DNA of 42,115 nt from contig NZ_LJBR01000360.1 of the NCBI RefSeq assembly GCF_001282115.1, positions 1 through 42,115 of the forward strand, in the 5' to 3' direction. The position numbers and the translations under genes are program-made. This document shows, one piece after another, positions 8,146 through 16,155 of this stretch; positions within the stretch are counted from its first letter, which is position 1; each line of letters starts with the position of its first letter. Below the pieces are notes generated by a model. It ran no database searches. It was not told the origin of the DNA and saw only the letters and a program-made list of their open reading frames with translations. Source of the DNA: Streptomyces sp. NRRL B-24085 (GTDB taxonomy: Bacteria > Actinomycetota > Actinomycetes > Streptomycetales > Streptomycetaceae).

Positions 8146-8940
8146 TCAGATGAAGTTGAGGGCCGCCGCGCAGCCCACTCCCCCGAGCAGCATGAACGCC
8201 GGCATGAGCACCTTCAGCTCCACCCAGCTCCCGGCCCGGAAGCGCATGACCTTCGGCGGGCCGATCGGGTACCAGCGCTTGCGGCCCACCGGGATCGGCC
8301 ACAGGATCGGGCAGCCAGAGACGGTCAGCGCGTCCCCGATGTCGTGTACGAGCGCACCGAGGACGACCGGCAGCCCCAGCCACAGGTACTCCTGGCCCGG
8401 CTGCGTGAACAGCCAGTCCGAGCCGTTGCCCGGCTTGTCCAGGACGCCCGCGATGATCCAGGCACTGGTCGCGGCCAGCAGCCACACCAGAACGTCCGCG
8501 CTGGATCCCCGGGTCGCCCGCCACAGCAGGCCCTCGATGGCCAGCACCATGTGCACGAACAGGATCGCCAGCACGGCCCAGCGGCCACCGGTGATCGCCG
8601 CCACCGAGCATCCCGCGCCGATCAGCACCGCCCACAGCCAGGTGTGGGTGAGCGTGCGGTGCCCGCCGGAGCGACGCGGGTCGCCCTGCTTCTTGGTGGC
8701 CTTGTAGACGGCGTACGAGAGCTTGTCGACGATCTCGCACAGGGCCCGCGAGATCGGCCCGAAGGATCGCGAGATCGTGGCCGCCTTGTGGTCGAGGTCG
8801 GGAGCGAGCGCGGCACCCGCGCAGACCAGGGCCCCGGCCAGCAGGACAGGCCAGGGCATGGTGTGTCCCGAGGCGGCGGCAGCCGCTCCTACGCCCAGCC
8901 AGGCCGCGGCGCCCGACAGCGAGTGTGCTGGTCCCATCAT
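8146..8940 (-). CDS. YdjM-type membrane-bound metal-dependent hydrolase
   Basis: This integral membrane protein of about 264 residues belongs to the YdjM/DUF457 family of putative metal-dependent hydrolases. Seen: an N-terminal MMGPAHSLSGAAAW, APDLDHKAATISRSFGPISR, a HRTLTHTWLW segment and LVHDIGDALTVSGCPILWPI, whose conserved His and Asp residues are the likely metal ligands, plus several hydrophobic helices. The substrate is unknown; the family sits in the membrane and its E. coli member is LexA-regulated. I chose the ATG at 8940 for the typical N-terminus; ATG 8958 is possible. It is convergent with the L31 gene (35-bp gap) and divergent from the helicase, and shows no functional link to either. 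Confidence 0.85.
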   Translation of the reverse strand: MMGPAHSLSGAAAWLGVGAAAAASGHTMPWPVLLAGALVCAGAALAPDLDHKAATISRSFGPISRALCEIVDKLSYAVYKATKKQGDPRRSGGHRTLTHTWLWAVLIGAGCSVAAITGGRWAVLAILFVHMVLAIEGLLWRATRGSSADVLVWLLAATSAWIIAGVLDKPGNGSDWLFTQPGQEYLWLGLPVVLGALVHDIGDALTVSGCPILWPIPVGRKRWYPIGPPKVMRFRAGSWVELKVLMPAFMLLGGVGCAAALNFI

Positions 8941-9085
8941 CGGCGTCGCCCGCCCCATTCCTCGTGTGCCACTGTCCAGTTGACCGGCGCCGCTGACGCT
9001 CCGTCGGCGACACAGCGTACTGGTCGTGATCTTCGGACTCGCATCCGATTCCCCCCTCGGGCATCCGGGCAGGCAAGATGGGTGG

Positions 9086-11599
9086 GTGACCCTCATCGAT
9101 CAGCTCCCGCCGACCGCCGATCCCGACGCCCTCTACGAAGCCTTCGAGTCGTGGACGGAGGAGCGGGGTCTGACGCTCTACCCCCACCAGGAGGAGGCGC
9201 TGATCGAGGTGGTGTCCGGCGCGAACGTGATCGTGTCGACGCCCACCGGCTCCGGCAAGAGCATGATCGCGGCGGGTGCGCACTTCGCCGCCCTCGCCCG
9301 TGACGAGGTCACCTTCTACACCGCGCCCATCAAGGCGCTCGTGTCGGAGAAGTTCTTCGAGCTGTGCAAGATGTTCGGCACGGAGAACGTCGGCATGCTG
9401 ACCGGAGACGCCTCCGTCAACGCCGACGCCCCCGTCATCTGCTGCACCGCCGAGGTGCTGGCGTCGATCGCGCTGCGCGACGGCAGGAACGCGGACGTCG
9501 GCCAGGTCGTCATGGACGAGTTCCACTTCTACGCCGAGGCGGACCGCGGCTGGGCCTGGCAGATCCCGATCCTGGAGCTGCCCCAGGCGCAGTTCGTCCT
9601 GATGTCGGCCACGCTCGGCGACGTCTCGATGTTCGAGAAGGACCTCACCCGGCGCACCGGCCGGCCGACGTCGGTGGTCCGCTCGGCGACCCGTCCCGTG
9701 CCCCTCTCCTACGAGTACAAGTTCACCCCGCTCACCGAGACCCTGACGGAACTCCTGGAGACCAAGCAGGCGCCGGTGTACATCGTGCACTTCACGCAGG
9801 CGCAGGCCGTGGAGCGGGCGCAGGCGCTGATGAGCATCAACATGTGCACGCGCGAGGAGAAGGACCAGATCGCCGACCTGATCGGCAACTTCCGCTTCAC
9901 CACCAAGTTCGGCCGCAACCTCTCCCGCTACGTGCGGCACGGCATCGGCGTCCACCACGCCGGCATGCTGCCCAAGTACCGCCGGCTGGTGGAGAAGCTC
10001 GCCCAGGCCGGTCTGCTGAAGGTCATCTGCGGCACGGACACCCTCGGCGTCGGTGTCAACGTGCCCATTCGCACGGTCCTGTTCACGGCGCTGACCAAGT
10101 ACGACGGCAACCGCGTCCGCACCCTGCGCGCCCGTGAGTTCCATCAGATCGCCGGCCGTGCGGGCCGGGCCGGCTACGACACGGCGGGCTTCGTCGTCGC
10201 CCAGGCTCCCGAGCACGTCATCGAGAACGAGAAGGCGCTCGCCAAGGCGGGCGACGATCCGAAGAAGCGCCGCAAGGTCGTCCGCAAGAAGGCGCCCGAG
10301 GGGTTCGTCGCCTGGTCGGAGAACACCTTCGAGAAGCTGATCGCCTCCGAGCCGGAGCCGCTGACGTCCCGGTTCCGGGTCACCCACACCATGCTGCTGT
10401 CGGTGATCGCCCGCCCCGGCAACGCCTTCGCTGCGATGCGGCACCTCCTGGAGGACAACCACGAGCCGCGCAAGCAGCAGCTCAAGCACATCCGGCGGGC
10501 GATCGCCATCTACCGCTCGCTGCTGGACGGCGGCATCGTCGAGAAGCTCGACGAGCCCGACGCCACCGGACGGATCGTCCGCCTCACCGTGGACCTCCAG
10601 CAGGACTTCGCGCTCAACCAGCCGCTGTCCACGTTCGCGCTCGCCGCGTTCGAACTGCTCGACCCGGAATCGCCGTCCTACGCCCTGGACATGGTGTCCG
10701 TCGTGGAGTCCACGCTGGACGATCCCCGGCAGATCCTCGTGGCCCAGCTCAACAAGGCGAAGGGCGAGGCGGTGGCCGCGATGAAGGCGGACGGCGTCGA
10801 GTACGAGGAGCGCATGGAGCGCCTCCAGGACATCAGCTACCCGAAGCCCCTGGAAGAGCTCCTCTTCCACGCGTACAACACCTACCGCAAGAGTCACCCC
10901 TGGGTCGGCGACCATCCCCTCTCCCCGAAGTCCGTCATCCGGGACATGTACGAACGGGCGCTGTCCTTCACGGAGTTGGTGTCCTTCTACGATCTCGCCC
11001 GCACCGAGGGCATCGTCCTGCGCTACCTCGCAAGTGGCTACAAGGCGCTCGACCACAACATCCCGGACGACCTGAAGTCCGAGGATCTGCAGGACCTGAT
11101 CGAGTGGCTCGGCGAGACGGTCCGCCAGGTCGACTCCAGCCTCCTCGACGAGTGGGAGCAGCTCGCCAACCCGGAGGAGATGACCGCCGAGGAGGCCCAG
11201 GAGAAGGCCGACGAGGTCAAGCCGGTCACCGCCAACGCGCGCGCCTTCCGTGTCCTGGTCCGCAACGCCCTGTTCCGCCGCGTCGAACTCGCCGCCCTGG
11301 ACCAGGTCGAGGAGCTCGGCGAGATGGACGGCGAGTCCGGCTGGGACGCCGACGCGTGGGGCGAGGCGATGGACAAGTACTGGGACGAGTACGACGACCT
11401 CGGCACCGGCCCCGACGCCCGCGGCCCCAAGCTGCTGCGGATCGAGGAGGAGCCGCAGAACCGGCTGTGGCGCGTCCGGCAGACCTTCGCCGACCCGAAC
11501 GGCGACCACGACTGGGGCATCAGCGCCGAGATCGACCTCACCGCCTCCGACGCCGAGGGCCGCGCGGTCGTCCGGGTCACCGACGTCGGCCAGCTGTGA
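9086..11599 (+). CDS. Ski2-like DEAD/DEAH-box RNA helicase
   Basis: This 837-residue superfamily 2 helicase probably unwinds RNA, and may act in RNA processing or decay. Seen: motif I TPTGSGKS at residues 52-59, motif II DEFH at 144-147, motif III SATLGD, and motif VI QIAGRAGRAG near 354. They are followed by a long C-terminal region with a winged-helix/helical bundle character typical of Ski2-like actinobacterial helicases. DEFH rather than DEAD or DEVH is an accepted variant. GTG 9086 is preferred over an upstream frame extension because the family N-terminus begins about there (VTLIDQLPP), with a GGGTGG-like site ahead. The stop codon lies in the first unit of an 18-bp tandem repeat. The thioesterase gene follows 73 bp later. 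Confidence 0.9.
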   Translation: MTLIDQLPPTADPDALYEAFESWTEERGLTLYPHQEEALIEVVSGANVIVSTPTGSGKSMIAAGAHFAALARDEVTFYTAPIKALVSEKFFELCKMFGTENVGMLTGDASVNADAPVICCTAEVLASIALRDGRNADVGQVVMDEFHFYAEADRGWAWQIPILELPQAQFVLMSATLGDVSMFEKDLTRRTGRPTSVVRSATRPVPLSYEYKFTPLTETLTELLETKQAPVYIVHFTQAQAVERAQALMSINMCTREEKDQIADLIGNFRFTTKFGRNLSRYVRHGIGVHHAGMLPKYRRLVEKLAQAGLLKVICGTDTLGVGVNVPIRTVLFTALTKYDGNRVRTLRAREFHQIAGRAGRAGYDTAGFVVAQAPEHVIENEKALAKAGDDPKKRRKVVRKKAPEGFVAWSENTFEKLIASEPEPLTSRFRVTHTMLLSVIARPGNAFAAMRHLLEDNHEPRKQQLKHIRRAIAIYRSLLDGGIVEKLDEPDATGRIVRLTVDLQQDFALNQPLSTFALAAFELLDPESPSYALDMVSVVESTLDDPRQILVAQLNKAKGEAVAAMKADGVEYEERMERLQDISYPKPLEELLFHAYNTYRKSHPWVGDHPLSPKSVIRDMYERALSFTELVSFYDLARTEGIVLRYLASGYKALDHNIPDDLKSEDLQDLIEWLGETVRQVDSSLLDEWEQLANPEEMTAEEAQEKADEVKPVTANARAFRVLVRNALFRRVELAALDQVEELGEMDGESGWDADAWGEAMDKYWDEYDDLGTGPDARGPKLLRIEEEPQNRLWRVRQTFADPNGDHDWGISAEIDLTASDAEGRAVVRVTDVGQL

Positions 11600-11657
11600 G
11601 CCATGGTCCTGCCGTGAGCCGCAGGCCAGTTGTGAGCCCCAGGCCAGTTGTGAGCCA
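11586..11657 (+). repeat. Four 18-bp tandem units across the helicase stop codon
   Basis: Units start at 11586, 11604, 11622 and 11640. The last two are nearly identical (CAGGCCAGTTGTGAGCC), the first is TCGGCCAGCTGTGAGCC, and the second has drifted but keeps CCGTGAGCC. Because 18 is divisible by 3, each unit repeats the helicase TGA stop in the same frame. The array fills the gap up to the thioesterase ribosome site. Confidence 0.75.
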
Positions 11658-11672
11658 AGGAGAATCCCACCC

Positions 11673-12539
11673 ATGACGAACCCGGCCGAGAGGCTCGTCG
11701 ACCTGCTCGACCTGGAGCAGATCGAGGTCAACATCTTCCGCGGCCGAAGCCCGCACGAGTCCCTCCAGCGGGTCTTCGGCGGCCAGGTGGCGGGCCAGGC
11801 GCTGGTCGCCGCCGCCCGCACCACGGACGGCGAGCGCCCGGTGCACTCGCTGCACGCGTACTTCCTGCGCCCGGGCCGGCCCGGCGTACCGATCGTGTAC
11901 CAGGTCGAGCGGGTGCGGGACGGGCGGTCCTTCACGACGCGCCGGGTCACCGCCGTGCAGCAGGGCCGCACGATCTTCAATCTCACCGCCTCCTTTCACA
12001 AGCCCGAGGAAGGTCCCTTCGAGCACCAGCTCCCTCCCGCCCGCAAGGTCCCGGACCCGGAGTCCCTGCCGAGGGTGAGCGACGAGATCCGGGAGCATCT
12101 GGGCGAGCTGCCGGAGCAGTTGGAGCGGATGGCGCGCCGCCAGCCCTTCGACATCCGCTACGTGGACCGGCTGCGCTGGACCGCCGAGGAGGTCAAGGAC
12201 GCCGAGCCGCGCAGCGCGGTGTGGATGCGCGCGGTCGGGCCGCTCGGGGACGACCCGGTCGTGCACACCTGCGCGCTGACCTACGCGAGCGACATGACGC
12301 TCCTGGACGCCGTCCGCCTCCCGGTCCAGCCCCTGTGGGGCCCGCGGAGCTTCGACATCGCGTCGTTGGACCACGCCATGTGGTTCCACCGGCCGTTCCG
12401 CACGGACGAGTGGTTCCTGTACGACCAGGAGTCGCCCATCGCGACGGGTGGCCGCGGGCTCGCCCGTGGCCGGATCTACGACCTGGAGGGACGGCTGCTG
12501 GTGTCCGTCGTCCAGGAGGGGCTGTTCCGCCCGCTGTAG
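11673..12539 (+). CDS. tesB: Acyl-CoA thioesterase II (TesB-like)
   Basis: The 288-residue double-hotdog thioesterase hydrolyses acyl-CoA to free fatty acid and CoA in the cytoplasm. Family stretches are RVFGGQVAGQALVAAARTT near the N-terminus, LHAYFLRPG, TCALTYASDMTLLDAV, and SLDHAMWFHRPFRTDEWFLY near the C-terminus, which contains the second hotdog's catalytic region. The length matches the family (about 285-300). ATG 11673 has AAGGAG upstream. It follows the helicase on the same strand but separated by a repeat array, and its stop lies 1 nt from the convergent DUF6397-like gene, leaving no room for a terminator. Confidence 0.93.
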   Translation: MTNPAERLVDLLDLEQIEVNIFRGRSPHESLQRVFGGQVAGQALVAAARTTDGERPVHSLHAYFLRPGRPGVPIVYQVERVRDGRSFTTRRVTAVQQGRTIFNLTASFHKPEEGPFEHQLPPARKVPDPESLPRVSDEIREHLGELPEQLERMARRQPFDIRYVDRLRWTAEEVKDAEPRSAVWMRAVGPLGDDPVVHTCALTYASDMTLLDAVRLPVQPLWGPRSFDIASLDHAMWFHRPFRTDEWFLYDQESPIATGGRGLARGRIYDLEGRLLVSVVQEGLFRPL

Positions 12540-12540
12540 G

Positions 12541-13422
12541 TCAGGCACTTCTGCGGCGGAGCCAGCCCAGCAGTCCGCGGGACGGTTCCCGCGGTGCCGG
12601 CTCCGCCGCCGGCAGCACGGAGGGCGCCGGCCGGTCCGCCGGCCGCGGCGCCGGCCGGAACCGCCGCGCGTCCTCGAGGGCGCGCGCCAGTTCGGTCCTC
12701 AGCCAGGCGGTCTCGGCAGGGTCGTCCGCCGTCATGATCTTCTCGATGAGCTGCCCGGCGGGGGTGCCCGGTGCCCCGTGCGCGGGTGGTGCCGGCCGGA
12801 AGCGGCTCAGTCGGGACCGCTCGTAGGGGTCCGGGACGAGCTCCGCGATCCGGACGGGGTCGAGGAACGCGGCAAGGACTCCGGCACTCTCCCAGGGGTC
12901 CTGGGCCAGTCGCAGGAGGAACCCGCGGTGGCGTCCGCGCCAGTTGCGGGCGCGCAGGTCCACGCCCTCGTCCAGCAGGTCGCGCAGGCTCTCGGGCATC
13001 CGCCGTGCGGTCAGCAGCGGGCTGTTCTCCTCCACGGTCGCGAACTCCTGTAGTTCATCCGCCAGATACAGCCAGACGACGGCCCGGTACCGGTTCAGGT
13101 AGAAGCGCACCGGCGAGAACAGGCCGAGGCGCGCGAGGCGTGTGAACCTGCCGACGGGAATGTCCATGACCTTCGCGCCCTCGGTGGTGCCCACGAGCCG
13201 TACCCGTTCGCGCAGGGAGTCGGGAAAGCCGTCCGTGGCCCGCAGCCGGTCGACCTCCGACCGCGTGACGCGTCGGCCCCCTCCCCCTTCGTCGGGGACC
13301 GTCCGGATCCGGCCGAGGTGGACCGCGAGGTCGAACTCGCTGCGCTTGAGGCCCAGTTCCCGCGCGGCGCGGCTGGAGGTGTAGGCGGTCCGCTGGATTT
13401 GGGTGATGGTGGTGCTCGCCAT
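12541..13422 (-). CDS. DUF6397-like putative DNA-binding protein
   Basis: The 293-residue protein has an N-terminal helix-turn-helix of MerR/excisionase character (SSRAARELGLKRSEFDLAVH, then RRVTRSEVDRLRA) around residues 10-60. A second similar segment follows (GTTEGAKVMDIPVGRFTRLA, about 85-110). The middle is helical, and a Pro/Ala-rich linker precedes a C-terminal GLLGWLRRRSA. I assign it to the streptomycete DUF6397 group from memory, with moderate certainty. No catalytic motif is visible. It may be a regulator, but no operator is evident. ATG 13422 has GGGGGAG upstream. It is followed upstream by the lone Roadblock gene in the same direction (123-bp gap). Confidence 0.72.
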   Translation of the reverse strand: MASTTITQIQRTAYTSSRAARELGLKRSEFDLAVHLGRIRTVPDEGGGGRRVTRSEVDRLRATDGFPDSLRERVRLVGTTEGAKVMDIPVGRFTRLARLGLFSPVRFYLNRYRAVVWLYLADELQEFATVEENSPLLTARRMPESLRDLLDEGVDLRARNWRGRHRGFLLRLAQDPWESAGVLAAFLDPVRIAELVPDPYERSRLSRFRPAPPAHGAPGTPAGQLIEKIMTADDPAETAWLRTELARALEDARRFRPAPRPADRPAPSVLPAAEPAPREPSRGLLGWLRRRSA

Positions 13423-13545
13423 GCTCGCTCCCCCGTGGAGTCGTCGCTCACGCTGAGTGCGCTCGCTGTGACAGAAACCGCAGCCGGTGGGACGAGGAGC
13501 GCAGGGAGCCTGTGGATAACTCCGAGGCACTGGAGAAGGTGCAGG

Positions 13546-13959
13546 TCAGAGCTCTGTCGCAGGGCTCCGCTCGGGGTGGCGGGCGTCCACGTCGAGGTGC
13601 TCGCCGACCCGGTTGACGAGCAGCGTCATCTCGTAGGCGATCCGGCCGATGTCGGCCTCGGAGCCGCTCAGCACGCACAGACAGCTACCGGTGCCCGCCG
13701 CGGTGACGAACAGCACCGCGTCGTCGAACTCGATCATCGTCTGCCGTACCTGGCCCGCGCCGAAGTGGCGTCCCGAGCCCTTGGCCAGGCTGTGCAGTCC
13801 CGACGAGACGGCGGCGAGATGGTCCGCGTCCTCGCGGCGCAGCCCGGTACTGGCGCCGGTCACCAGCCCGTCGTTGGACAGCACGAGTGCGTGCCGCACG
13901 TGCTCGACGCGCTCGGTCAGATCGTCCAGCAGCCAGCCGAGCCCCTGCTTCTGCGGCAT
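13546..13959 (-). CDS. Roadblock/LC7 domain protein, second CvnB-like paralogue
   Basis: This 137-residue single-domain Roadblock/LC7 protein belongs to a family that binds small Ras-like GTPases and modulates them. It is closely similar to the conservon CvnB at 15682-16155: both share VLSNDGL, LRREDA, HLAAVSSG, HSLAKG, GRHFGAG and RVGEHL in order. It lies apart from that operon, with the plus-strand PPOX gene between them. ATG 13959 has GGGGAG upstream. It could form homodimers, heterodimerise with CvnB, or be a leftover duplicate. In Streptomyces Roadblock proteins usually sit in conservons next to their GTPase, so this position is unusual. Confidence 0.88.
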   Translation of the reverse strand: MPQKQGLGWLLDDLTERVEHVRHALVLSNDGLVTGASTGLRREDADHLAAVSSGLHSLAKGSGRHFGAGQVRQTMIEFDDAVLFVTAAGTGSCLCVLSGSEADIGRIAYEMTLLVNRVGEHLDVDARHPERSPATEL

Positions 13960-14053
13960 GTGTCCCGTCTCCCCGTGTGACGTCCCCTCCTGCCCGGAGG
14001 ATCCCCCAGCAAGCCTTCCCCACGACCGTCAACGGGGCAAGGAGAATGGGGAC

Positions 14054-14482
14054 ATGGCACAGAAGATGACCGATGAGGAATGGCGGGAGTTCGTCTCGCA
14101 CGGCACCCGCACCGGCAAGCTGTCGACCGTCCGGGCCGACGGAAGTCCGCATGTGGCGCCGATCTGGTTCGTGCTCGACGGTGATGACCTGGTGTTCAAC
14201 ACCGGGAAGGAGACCGTGAAGGGGCGCAACCTGGCGCGGGACGGCCGTGTCGCCCTGTGTGTGGACGACGACCGGCCGCCCTTCGACTACGTGGTGCTGC
14301 GTGGCCGGGCCCTGCTGTCCGAGGACCTCGACGAGGTCCGGCACTGGGCCGGCCGGATCGGGGCGCGGTACATGGGCGAGGAACGGGCCGAGGAGTTCGG
14401 CGCCCGCAACGGCGTCCCGGGCGAACTCCTCGTCCGCGTGCGGATCGACAAGGTGCTGGCGGAGAAGGCCGTCGCGGAGTGA
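14054..14482 (+). CDS. PPOX-class F420-dependent oxidoreductase
   Basis: The 142-residue split-barrel flavin/deazaflavin protein belongs to the pyridoxamine-phosphate oxidase-like superfamily. Stretches such as GTRTGKLSTVRADGSPHVAP, WFVLDGDDLVFNTGKET and KGRNLARDGRVALCVDDD are typical of the F420-dependent reductase branch (TIGR03618-like). The substrate is unknown. ATG 14054 is preceded by AAGGAG. An out-of-frame ATG at 14046 is ignored. It is the only plus-strand gene between the lone Roadblock gene and the conservon; conservons sometimes carry extra enzymes, but opposite orientation argues against one operon. Confidence 0.87.
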   Translation: MAQKMTDEEWREFVSHGTRTGKLSTVRADGSPHVAPIWFVLDGDDLVFNTGKETVKGRNLARDGRVALCVDDDRPPFDYVVLRGRALLSEDLDEVRHWAGRIGARYMGEERAEEFGARNGVPGELLVRVRIDKVLAEKAVAE

Positions 14483-14510
14483 CGTGCCGGTGGGCCGGCC
14501 CCTCGCCCGG

Positions 14511-15116
14511 TCAGCCCACCGAGTCGAGCAGCCGGGCGGTGTGCATCCGCCCGGCGTACTCGACCAGCCTGATCAGCACCTCCTTGCCCGAGTCGCGGTC
14601 CCGTGCGTCGCACAGCACCACGGGGGTGCCCTGGTCGAGGTCGAGGGCGCGCGAGACGTCGTGGGCGCCGTAGGTCCGGGCGCCTGCGAAGCAGTTGACG
14701 GCCACCACGAACGGGATGTGCCGGTGCTCGAAGTAGTCCACGGCCGGGAAGCAGTCCTCCAGGCGCCGGGTGTCCGCGAGGACCACGGCACCCAGGGCCC
14801 CCTGTGACAACTCGTCCCACAGGAACCAGAAGCGGTCCTGGCCCGGGGTGCCGAAGAGATAGAGGGACAGGCCCGAGCGGATGGTGATCCGCCCGAAGTC
14901 CATGGCGACGGTGGTGGTGACCTTCTGGTCCACACCGTCGGTGTCGTCCACCGACTGGCCCGCCTCGCTGAGCAGTTCCTCCGTGCGCAGCGGCCTGATC
15001 TCGCTGACCGCGCCGACCAGGGTGGTCTTGCCCACGCCGAACCCGCCGGCGACCAGTATCTTCAGCGCGAGGGCGGTCGTCTCGCCGCCCTGGGCGTCGG
15101 AGTTCTCGGAGACCAT
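14511..15116 (-). CDS. cvnD: Conservon small GTPase (CvnD-like ATP/GTP-binding protein)
   Basis: The 201-residue Ras-like P-loop protein is the G-protein component of a conservon. Seen: P-loop GGFGVGKTT near residue 25, the G3-like switch GTPGQDRF near 90, and VAVNCF as the guanine-specificity region. It is thought to cycle between GTP and GDP forms under the Roadblock protein and the kinase-like CvnA. It is the last gene of the operon, 129 bp after cvnC, whereas conservon genes usually overlap or abut. The start at ATG 15116 has only a weak ribosome site. The numbered conservon it corresponds to is not identified. Confidence 0.9.
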   Translation of the reverse strand: MVSENSDAQGGETTALALKILVAGGFGVGKTTLVGAVSEIRPLRTEELLSEAGQSVDDTDGVDQKVTTTVAMDFGRITIRSGLSLYLFGTPGQDRFWFLWDELSQGALGAVVLADTRRLEDCFPAVDYFEHRHIPFVVAVNCFAGARTYGAHDVSRALDLDQGTPVVLCDARDRDSGKEVLIRLVEYAGRMHTARLLDSVG

Positions 15117-15198
15117 CGATCACTTCTCTCGGGAGGGCCGGCGAAGGGCGGCGACGTCGGTACGGGGTCGCGAAGGCAGCATCATGACAACTGGAGTC

Positions 15199-15211
15199 CC
15201 CCTTCGGGGGT
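15199..15211. other. Hairpin in the cvnC-cvnD spacer
   Basis: CCCCC-TTC-GGGGG forms a compact stem-loop in the transcript of the minus strand, within the 129-bp cvnC-cvnD gap. It is flanked by AT-richer sequence, unusual for this genome. It could limit read-through to the GTPase gene or protect an RNA end. No T-run follows. Confidence 0.45.
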
Positions 15212-15245
15212 TTGGACCGCTTATTGCCCGGTTCTGAACGTTCAT

Positions 15246-15659
15246 CTACAGCGCCCGCAGCCCTTCGATCACCTCGCGCAGAATCCGTTCGTCGGGCAAC
15301 TGCGCGGGAGGCACCGGGCGGCTGACGGTGACACAGCCGAGTTCCAGGAGGTCCCCCAGCAGCACCCTGACCACGCCCACGGGCAGATCGGCGCCCGCGG
15401 ACAGCTCCGCCACCGACTGCGTCTCGGTGCGGCAGAGGTCGATGAGGGCCCGGTGCTCCGGCCCGAGCGCCGTGTCGTCGCCGGCTCCGGGCGCGCCGAC
15501 GTCGAGGGTGACGAGGGCGATCAGGTCGAAACGCACCCCGGTGGGGCCCGGTCTGGTGCGGCCGCCCGTCATCGCGTAGGGGCGGACGAGGGGGCCGGCC
15601 TCGCCGTCGTACCACTGGCTTCCCTCTCCGTACGGGACGCCCGCCATGTCCTCGGTCAT
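15246..15659 (-). CDS. cvnC: DUF742 protein (CvnC)
   Basis: The 137-residue protein is the DUF742 component of the conservon. Its C-terminal half has a winged-helix-like segment: VAELSAGADLPVGVVRVLLG, then LLELGCVTVSRPV. The N-terminus has VRPYAMTGGRTRP, a DUF742 hallmark. The role is not established; it is thought to take part in a membrane-associated complex with CvnA, CvnB and CvnD. The start, ATG 15659, lies 22 bp after cvnB with a GGAAGG ribosome site. Confidence 0.9.
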   Translation of the reverse strand: MTEDMAGVPYGEGSQWYDGEAGPLVRPYAMTGGRTRPGPTGVRFDLIALVTLDVGAPGAGDDTALGPEHRALIDLCRTETQSVAELSAGADLPVGVVRVLLGDLLELGCVTVSRPVPPAQLPDERILREVIEGLRAL

Positions 15660-15681
15660 CTCAGCCGACCGCCCTTCCCGC

Positions 15682-16155
15682 TCATCCGGCGGCGGGTGGC
15701 CGCGCGCCCACGCGCGGCGGCGTGTAGAGGTGCTCGCCGACCCGCTTGACCAGCCGTGCCATCTCGTAGGCGACCAGGCCTATGTCCGCGGTCACCGCGG
15801 TGAGGACGGCGAGACAGGAACCGTCCCCGGCGGCGGCCACGAACAGGAAGCCGTCGTCCATCTCGACCATGGTCTGGCGCACTCCTCCTGCGCCGAAGTG
15901 GCGGCCCGCGCCCTTGGCCAGACTGTGGAAACCGGAGGAGACGGCGGCGAGGTGTTCCGCGTCCTCACGGCGCAGATCCGTCGAGGCGCCCACGGCGAGG
16001 CCGTCGTTGGAGAGCACCACGGCATGCCGGACCTCGCTCACGCGCAGCACCAGGTCGTCCAGCAGCCAGTCGAGTTCGCCGGACCTCCCCCATTCCCGGC
16101 CGCGCTCGCGCGGGGGGACCCCCATGTCGGCCCTCGTGCTCGGGTCCTGGATCAT
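15682..16155 (-). CDS. cvnB: Roadblock/LC7 protein of the conservon (CvnB)
   Basis: The 157-residue protein carries one Roadblock/LC7 domain (about residues 28-142). It is expected to bind the CvnD GTPase. The ATG at 16155 overlaps the cvnA stop codon as ATGA, so the two are translationally coupled. A Pro-rich tail, PPRVGARPPAAG, ends the protein. It is clearly paralogous to the lone Roadblock protein at 13546-13959, which has lost or never had the extra N- and C-terminal segments. Confidence 0.93.
   Translation of the reverse strand: MIQDPSTRADMGVPPRERGREWGRSGELDWLLDDLVLRVSEVRHAVVLSNDGLAVGASTDLRREDAEHLAAVSSGFHSLAKGAGRHFGAGGVRQTMVEMDDGFLFVAAAGDGSCLAVLTAVTADIGLVAYEMARLVKRVGEHLYTPPRVGARPPAAG

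Noticed and set aside
4217..11986. A 2589-codon open frame on the minus strand
   Set aside because: It runs antisense to four or more well-supported plus-strand genes and its translation is low-complexity Arg/Gly/Ala. Long antisense frames are an effect of high third-position GC.
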